In this document: piece after piece, positions 20,658-24,984 of the stretch
Position numbering within the stretch: position 1 is the first letter of the stretch
Layout of the letters: each line of letters begins with the position of its first letter
The notes under the pieces: model-generated
Database searches by the model: none
The model's input: only the letters and a program-made list of their open reading frames with translations
Told to the model about the DNA's origin: nothing
Program-made: the position numbers and the translations under genes
IMG/VR virus record: IMGVR_UViG_3300023184_000490
Coordinates: 1 to 24,984 of that record
DNA: 24,984 bases
Reading direction: 5' to 3' (one strand)
Origin: a virus

Positions 20658-21503
20658 ATGAACTTACACGAAAATATACAAAGAATAAGATCAATGATGG
20701 GTCTCAGGGAAGAAACTGAGATAAAAGATATTGATATGGATATTTCTTACAAATACGATCCAAAAGTAATTGAAATTCAAAAAGAATTAACCAATAAAGG
20801 ATATTATATTGGAAAATTTGGTGACAGTAAAGATGGTATTGATGGAATATATGGCCCAATTACAAAGGCGGCACATGAATCTTACAAAAAAGAAATACCA
20901 CCAGAAGAGTTTGAATCAAAAAAAACTGAAATGGCTAAAGAGTATGTAGACGATGTGGATGTTAGTGATTTAAAAGAATTTAAATTTCATAAAATACCTG
21001 GAGGAACAAATAATTGGAGATCGGCTCAAATAACCGCAGATGTATTACCTTCAGTAATTAAAAAATATGGTATAAAAAATATTATCAGAATGAGTGGTGA
21101 TGACGAAAAACATAAAAGTGATCACCCTAAAACATCTTTAGATACTGAACAAAAAATATGTGAGGAAAATGATTGTACTTACCATTTTATTAATGCTCAT
21201 AGTGGATATAAATTAGGTAAAGGTTATACTAAATCAATACAAAAAATTAATGACATTTTAAATCAAGGTAATACATTAATTCACTGTGCTCACGGTGCTG
21301 ATAGAACTGGAGGAATGGTTGGTGCTTATCTTAAAAATAATGGTTATATGACAGATAAAGATGAATTATGGAAATATACCACACAATTTAATAGTTGGCA
21401 AAGCCTGATTAATAATAATAATTTTTTTGGAAGTGGTTACGACAAATATGCCGACGGATTTTACCCTATCTCAGAATTAAAAAATTCAAAATGGGTTAAA
21501 TAA
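20658..21503 (+). CDS. Tagged PG-binding / tyrosine-phosphatase-like protein
   Basis: The tag MNLHENIQRIRSMMGLREET (L-R-E/E) is followed at about 34-78 by a PG-binding type 1-like domain (IEIQKELTNKGYYIGKFG, GIDGIYGPITKAAHESY). Residues about 108-281 are a dual-specificity/tyrosine-phosphatase-like domain: NNWRSAQ (118-124), IKNIIRMSGDDE (139-150) and the signature HCAHGADRTGG (209-219) with catalytic Cys210 and Arg216, matching HCx5R. A phosphatase attached to a wall-binding domain is unusual. I infer that it is packaged and enters the host, where it might remove phosphate from proteins or act at the wall. The general acid is not obvious. Confidence 0.85.
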   Translation: MNLHENIQRIRSMMGLREETEIKDIDMDISYKYDPKVIEIQKELTNKGYYIGKFGDSKDGIDGIYGPITKAAHESYKKEIPPEEFESKKTEMAKEYVDDVDVSDLKEFKFHKIPGGTNNWRSAQITADVLPSVIKKYGIKNIIRMSGDDEKHKSDHPKTSLDTEQKICEENDCTYHFINAHSGYKLGKGYTKSIQKINDILNQGNTLIHCAHGADRTGGMVGAYLKNNGYMTDKDELWKYTTQFNSWQSLINNNNFFGSGYDKYADGFYPISELKNSKWVK

Positions 21504-21516
21504 AAGATATAAAGTA

Positions 21517-21855
21517 ATGAAACGACTTGATACCCTATTAGAACTTTTAAAAACTTATGATTTACCATATGGGGAATACGCAGTGTTTGGTTCGGCTCCT
21601 CTTGTTATTACGGGAATGATTAAAGACGTTAATGACCTTGATGTCATTATAAGACCTAGATCTTGGAGTTTTGATGGTGACGGAGAATATAGGACCAATG
21701 ATATTGAATTTTTTGATAATTGGCCAGGTTTTGATGTTGACGATTTAATTGACAATCACACATTTGAATTTAAGGGTGTGTTGTTCGTTTATCCTGAAAA
21801 AGTTATTGAATATAAACGAAAACTAAATAGAATAAAAGATAAAGGGTTATTTTAA
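21517..21855 (+). CDS. Nucleotidyltransferase-like protein
   Basis: The segment EYAVFGSAPLVITGMIKDVNDLDVIIRP contains the GS...DxD signature of the nucleotidyltransferase fold (G25-S26, D40 and D42 with hydrophobic flanks). A third acidic residue could be in IEFFDNW (64-68). The length of 112 residues is that of minimal nucleotidyltransferases, which add nucleotides to proteins, RNA or small molecules; antitoxin or tRNA-modifying roles are known in the superfamily. The substrate here is unknown. It carries no tag, although it lies between two tagged genes. Confidence 0.75.
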   Translation: MKRLDTLLELLKTYDLPYGEYAVFGSAPLVITGMIKDVNDLDVIIRPRSWSFDGDGEYRTNDIEFFDNWPGFDVDDLIDNHTFEFKGVLFVYPEKVIEYKRKLNRIKDKGLF

Positions 21856-21861
21856 TCATAT

Positions 21862-22638
21862 ATGAACCTACAAGAAAACATACAAAGAATAAGACAAATG
21901 ATGATCTCTGAGGAGATGGTTCAATCAGATGCTTGGAAATCAATTAAACAAACTTTAGATATTCTTAAAAAGAAAAAGAAAGTTTTATTATTAAGTTGTT
22001 CCAATAGATATAATTTTGATGAAAAGAATATAGACATACCAAAGTCCAAGATGATTGCAATGTACTTGAACGATGAGTTGGGAGATAAGTCAGTATTAAT
22101 TGATGTCCCTGAACTTAAAATACTTCCTTGTGAAGGTAATGTATCAAGAAAAGATGGTAACTCTTGTGGGTTATTAAAAGCCGCTCTTAAAGATAAGAAA
22201 AAGAACCCATCAGGAGATCACAGATGTTGGGTTAACATCAACGAACCTTCAGATGAGTTGTGGAAGATATCAAAAGAGTTATTTGAGTCAGACGCAGTAA
22301 TATTCTTTAGTTCAATAAGATGGGGACAAACAAATATGTATTATCAAAATTTAATTGAAAGGTTAAATTGGTTGGAGAATAGACATACAACACTGGGTGA
22401 GTCTAACATTATCAAAGATATTGAAACAGGATTCATTTGTGTTGGTCAAAATTGGAATGGAGAAGTGGTAACCAAAACACAAAAAGAAGTACACGAATTC
22501 TACGGGTTCAAACCAAACGATAGTTTATATTGGAATTGGCAATACACCAAAGATGCGAATGATGAGACACAAAAATCATATAAAGCGTCACATAATAAAT
22601 TTATAAAGGACACTAAACTTCCTGAAATAGAAGAGTAA
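21862..22638 (+). CDS. Tagged flavodoxin-like (NADPH-dependent FMN reductase-type) protein
   Basis: The tag MNLQENIQRIRQMMISEEM ends in I-S-E/E and is almost the same as that of 20658. Residues about 40-200 fit the flavodoxin-like fold: KKVLLLSCSNRYNF (40-52, the phosphate-binding loop position), KMIAMYLNDELGDKSVLIDVPELKILPC, then ESDAVIFFSSIRWGQTNMYYQNLIERLNW (142-170), which holds the flavin-loop-like SSIRWGQ, and FICVGQNWNG (191-200). It may reduce FMN or quinones; the many Cys (90, 102, 122) are unusual. The tag implies packaging, for which redox defence of the host or the DNA would be a possible reason. The stop overlaps the next start in TAATG. Confidence 0.75.
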   Translation: MNLQENIQRIRQMMISEEMVQSDAWKSIKQTLDILKKKKKVLLLSCSNRYNFDEKNIDIPKSKMIAMYLNDELGDKSVLIDVPELKILPCEGNVSRKDGNSCGLLKAALKDKKKNPSGDHRCWVNINEPSDELWKISKELFESDAVIFFSSIRWGQTNMYYQNLIERLNWLENRHTTLGESNIIKDIETGFICVGQNWNGEVVTKTQKEVHEFYGFKPNDSLYWNWQYTKDANDETQKSYKASHNKFIKDTKLPEIEE

Positions 22639-23711
22639 TGAACTTACAAGAATCCATAAGAAGAATATTAAGGAAACCAGTTAATGAATCTACATATTTT
22701 CGTAGAAGAGTTGATATGAGTACAATAGATAAAAAATTCTTTACAAATTTAAATATTGTTACCGATAAATATTTAAGAAAACATAATAATGGACAATATT
22801 GTAGTTTTAATGTGTTTAGAACTACTGTTATATCATATCTTATTGATGATTATCGTGATAATTTATCTGATAATGATTATGATAATTTCCCATATGATGA
22901 GGTTTATAATTTTCTTTTAAATCATTTTTATGACAAGATTAAAGATAGATATAACATTATGTTTGGTGCTGACCTACAAGAATCCATAAGAAAAGTATTA
23001 AAAGAAGAATCAATACAAGATAGTTTGTATGATATGATTAATACTGATGGTATTGAACGTGCGGCAAAAACTGTGGGTGGTTTAACAAGGTTGGCAAAGA
23101 TATTAGAACTTGATCTTGACGACGTAGATACTCAAGAAATGTTAGTTAAAAATTTTATTTACCATACTAAATTTGATCAGATTGATGTGTTATTTATTGA
23201 GGTTAGATCATCTGCTAGTGGAGGTAAGATTCTTACCATTAATTTAAAAACTGATGATACTGCGTCAAATGTAACAAGTTGGTATGTGCATGAGATATGT
23301 AATTATCTTAATAAAAAATTATTTCCTTTTAAAGTACGACCATCGTGGCATCCTGTTTTCGGATTGAGTGGGTGTAAAATATTTTTAAATGCTGAGATAG
23401 TTGATGATGAAGAAAATGATGAGGAATTAATGGAATCTAAACAGAAAGGACCAAGAGAATTACCAAATGAATTAAAACGAAGATCGCAACGTTTAGATGA
23501 TCTAATTGTAAAGGTAATAAAAGATATTGAATTATGTCAGTATAATACACCTGATGAGTTTATTTATGTAGTTGTGGACGAACTTATATGGGAGTTAAGA
23601 GATGACTACCATGGTGATCTTAATAAGTTAGATAAATTTGATGTGACACAATATGTATATGACTTCAAATACCGTGAGTTAGAAGATTATTTTCTTGAGA
23701 GTTGTCAATAA
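22638..23711 (+). CDS. Polyprotein-like tagged protein with internal tag, 357 aa
   Basis: The order is tag (MNLQESIRRILRKPVNES, 1-18), helical module A (about 19-108: FRRRVDMSTIDKKFFTNLNI and later DEVYNFLLNHFYDKIKDRY), a second, internal tag (DLQESIRKVLKEES, 112-125), module B (about 128-260: DSLYDMINTDGIERAAKTVGG, LTRLAKILELD, strands), an L-M-E-S site (264-267), and module A again (about 272-357: ELKRRSQRLDDLIVKVIKDI). The two tags share 18 identical bases (TACAAGAATCCATAAGAA). Module A is shared with 14403 and 16977. Each junction has (L/V)-x-E followed by Ser or Glu, so a prohead-type protease could release three mature proteins. Function is unknown; fusion of two tagged genes is the simplest origin. 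Confidence 0.8.
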   Translation: MNLQESIRRILRKPVNESTYFRRRVDMSTIDKKFFTNLNIVTDKYLRKHNNGQYCSFNVFRTTVISYLIDDYRDNLSDNDYDNFPYDEVYNFLLNHFYDKIKDRYNIMFGADLQESIRKVLKEESIQDSLYDMINTDGIERAAKTVGGLTRLAKILELDLDDVDTQEMLVKNFIYHTKFDQIDVLFIEVRSSASGGKILTINLKTDDTASNVTSWYVHEICNYLNKKLFPFKVRPSWHPVFGLSGCKIFLNAEIVDDEENDEELMESKQKGPRELPNELKRRSQRLDDLIVKVIKDIELCQYNTPDEFIYVVVDELIWELRDDYHGDLNKLDKFDVTQYVYDFKYRELEDYFLESCQ

Positions 23712-23748
23712 AGAATATAAGATCAAATTACTCATTCAATCCTAACGT

Positions 23749-23757
23749 ATATTTATT
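23749..23757 (+). promoter_or_regulatory. Putative phage promoter box ATATTTATT (23761 gene)
   Basis: It ends 3 bases before the ATG, the shortest spacing in the set along with 20646. Confidence 0.5.
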
Positions 23758-23760
23758 AAT

Positions 23761-24177
23761 ATGAAAATCATTATAACTGAAAACCAACAAGAATCTATAA
23801 AAATAGAACTTCAGAGTATGGTTAAAGATATTGGTTGGGAATTAACGGCAAAAATTGTTAATGGACCAAAAAAATTGGCAAAACTTGCATTTAACAATGG
23901 TCCGATGGAATTTTTAAATCTATTTAATGATTTAGATGTTGTTCAGAGTAAAAAAAACCCTGATTGTACATTATTTAAATATAAAAAAGGTAATAATGTA
24001 ATGGTTTTACTTGGTGGTAATGTTAACATTGATTATAATAAAATTTGGTCATTTTTAGGAGAAGGTTTTGGTCTTGACTTTTATGAAACAAAGAAACTTA
24101 CAGAGTTATGGTTATCTGATGCCTACAATTTAGAGGGAACAAGAACTAATTACTACGATTATTCCGTTCCTTTCTGA
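23761..24177 (+). CDS. Tag-like protein of unknown function, 138 aa
   Basis: The start MKIIITENQQESIKIELQSM resembles that of 11039 (MKIIISEEQLHSLVN) and 12532. Residues about 18-42 (LQSMVKDIGWELTAKIVNG, then PKKLAKLAFNN) match module B of 22638 and the 12532 protein. The C-terminal part has strands (DCTLFKYKKGNNVMVLLGGNVNI) and a helical, aromatic end. No catalytic motif is identifiable. It is followed by a 113-base gap without a plausible gene. Confidence 0.7.
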   Translation: MKIIITENQQESIKIELQSMVKDIGWELTAKIVNGPKKLAKLAFNNGPMEFLNLFNDLDVVQSKKNPDCTLFKYKKGNNVMVLLGGNVNIDYNKIWSFLGEGFGLDFYETKKLTELWLSDAYNLEGTRTNYYDYSVPF

Positions 24178-24290
24178 TGTCCACATTATAAGATCCTTAA
24201 AACTAAATTAAATAAAAATAATTAAAATTATGGATGTTTTGAATATACTTATTTTATGTAGATAATACATAAAAAAAAGAGAATAAAAAA
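24178..24290 (+). other. Intergenic gap, no convincing gene
   Basis: This A/T-rich stretch has only an 11-codon ORF (MDVLNILILCR at about 24232). No exact TAnnTTTG or ATATTTATA box is seen. The A-rich end (AAAAAAAGAGAATAAAAAA) may serve ribosome binding for the next gene. Confidence 0.5.
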
Positions 24291-24905
24291 ATGACAATTA
24301 CAGAACAAAGATTACAAGAATTAACTAAGATTGCCCCAACAGTATCAGTCAAAATGGATATGGAGTGGTTGAGTTCAACAACAAACACCGCAGACTTTCA
24401 GATCCGATTAACAAACATTGGTACATCAGTAATTAAATTAAACGCTTTAATTATTCGTGGAGTTCATTCACCAAAGATAACAACAGGAACTATAACATGG
24501 AAGGCGTTAAATGACAATACTGATCCATCATGGTTAGGATGGCCTAAAAAAGGAACAGATAACTTACCATATATCTCAGGACAAAGGAAATTAAATTTCT
24601 CTTCAGCAACAAATATCTTCACCAATGAAACATCTCCTATTATACCAACGGGAACAGGAGTAGTGGTTGGAACCTTTAGGGTTTCAACAACAACAACATG
24701 GAACCCAAATAGTGACTTTGGTTTTGTGTGGGAAATGACAACAGGTGGAGTTGTTGGTTATGTAAATTTTGAAACACAGTCTTCAACTACATCACTACCA
24801 GTTGGTTTTATGCATTACGGACCAACAACAAATACAAATATAGGTAAATGTTTAACGGTAACATCACCTAATGAACAAATATTAAATAACAGTCCAAAGA
24901 TATAA
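24291..24905 (+). CDS. Beta-rich Thr/Ser protein, probable virion surface or fibre component
   Basis: After a short N-terminal helix (MTITEQRLQELTKIAP) the protein is beta-type throughout, rich in Thr, Ser, Asn and Gly: VSVKMDMEWLSST, FQIRLTNIGTSVIKLNALII, GTGVVVGTFRVSTTTTW, SDFGFVWEMTTGGVVGYVNF. The order of strands (FQIRLTN-GTS-IKLNAL) suggests an immunoglobulin-like or cohesin-like sandwich. The composition fits phage surface proteins, but no named family is recognised. The only Cys is near the C-terminus. It is followed by a terminator, so it is expressed as its own unit. Confidence 0.7.
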   Translation: MTITEQRLQELTKIAPTVSVKMDMEWLSSTTNTADFQIRLTNIGTSVIKLNALIIRGVHSPKITTGTITWKALNDNTDPSWLGWPKKGTDNLPYISGQRKLNFSSATNIFTNETSPIIPTGTGVVVGTFRVSTTTTWNPNSDFGFVWEMTTGGVVGYVNFETQSSTTSLPVGFMHYGPTTNTNIGKCLTVTSPNEQILNNSPKI

Positions 24906-24914
24906 TAAACTATT

Positions 24915-24949
24915 AAAGATCCTTCACTAATAATGGGGGATTTTTTGTT
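24915..24949 (+). terminator. Likely intrinsic terminator after the beta-rich protein gene
   Basis: AAAGATCCTT pairs with GGGGATTTTT (including G-T pairs) over a loop of about 11 bases, and a T-rich run follows. Confidence 0.6.
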
Positions 24950-24956
24950 TATAAGA

Positions 24957-24965
24957 ATATTTATA
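24957..24965 (+). promoter_or_regulatory. Putative phage promoter box ATATTTATA (24970 gene)
   Basis: It lies just after the terminator and ends 4 bases before the ATG of the next tagged gene. Confidence 0.5.
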
Positions 24966-24969
24966 TAAT

Positions 24970-24984
24970 ATGAACCTACAGGAG
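24970..24984 (+). CDS. 5' end of another tagged gene, cut by the window edge
   Basis: Five codons (MNLQE) are visible. They match the starts of 21862 and 22638, with ATGAACCTACA shared with 21862, and the promoter box is in place. The tagged series therefore continues to the right. Confidence 0.7.

Noticed and set aside
1003-21755. Numerous open frames of 60-90 codons overlapping the genes listed, mostly on the opposite strand
   Set aside because: They lie fully within better-supported genes, lack promoter boxes or coupling with neighbours, and have compositions expected of shadow frames.
2566-24965. T4-type late promoters TATAAATA on the opposite strand of the ATATTTATA boxes
   Set aside because: The reverse complement contains TATAAATA in several cases, but the boxes follow the direction of the gene they precede on both strands, so reading them on the other strand makes less sense.
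1-24984. tRNA, rRNA, CRISPR arrays, transposases or insertion sequences
   Set aside because: No cloverleaf-like sequence with a T-arm was noticed in the short gaps, no regularly spaced repeats beyond the coding 66-base repeat, and no transposase-like protein or terminal inverted repeats.

Overview
The window is a densely packed, strongly AT-rich stretch of what looks like a large double-stranded DNA phage of a Bacteroidetes (flavobacteria-like) host. The phage reading rests on many short, overlapping, mostly co-directional genes of phage type, a phage-style thymidylate synthase beside a GIY-YIG homing endonuclease, a modular cell-wall hydrolase, and no bacterial housekeeping genes. The host reading rests on promoters of the Bacteroidetes form TTTG-N19/20-TAnnTTTG and on start codons preceded by A-rich sequence rather than Shine-Dalgarno sites.

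Layout. Positions 1-5.9 kb hold small phage genes around a cyclic-phosphate-processing receiver-like protein (993), thyA (1419), the homing endonuclease (2588), a DUF2452-type protein (4683) and a calcineurin-like phosphoesterase (5216). Positions 6-9.9 kb hold a ferritin-like-helix protein, a convergent pair with a shared terminator, a DUF6915-type protein and two tandem acidic paralogues (8551, 9213). Positions 9.9-18.3 kb and 20.6-24.98 kb are the most unusual parts: a series of proteins with unrelated bodies carries nearly the same short N-terminal helix ending in (I/L/V)-x-E. Between them lie a glycosyltransferase plus LpxH-like phosphoesterase pair (18339, 19058) and two further small genes. 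Three genes besides the 7137-8108 gene do not fit the main direction or are tail-to-tail with it (13939-14310 and 16548-16898 are on the minus strand).

How it may work together. The tagged proteins include an esterase-PG binding-lytic transglycosylase fusion (11039), a PG binding-tyrosine-phosphatase-like protein (20658), a flavodoxin-like reductase (21862), a possible nuclease (9900) and several orphan proteins. The tag resembles the capsid-targeting sequences of T4 internal proteins, which the prohead protease cuts after (I/L)-x-E. The leading hypothesis is that this region encodes a cargo of proteins packaged in the capsid and delivered with the DNA. One gene (22638) has the tag both at its N-terminus and internally and looks like a polyprotein. 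Many tagged and neighbouring genes, on both strands, share the motif ATATTTAT(A/T) a few bases before the start codon, which suggests a phage-specific promoter class and nearly leaderless mRNAs. All functional statements are inferred from sequence; no search was run.
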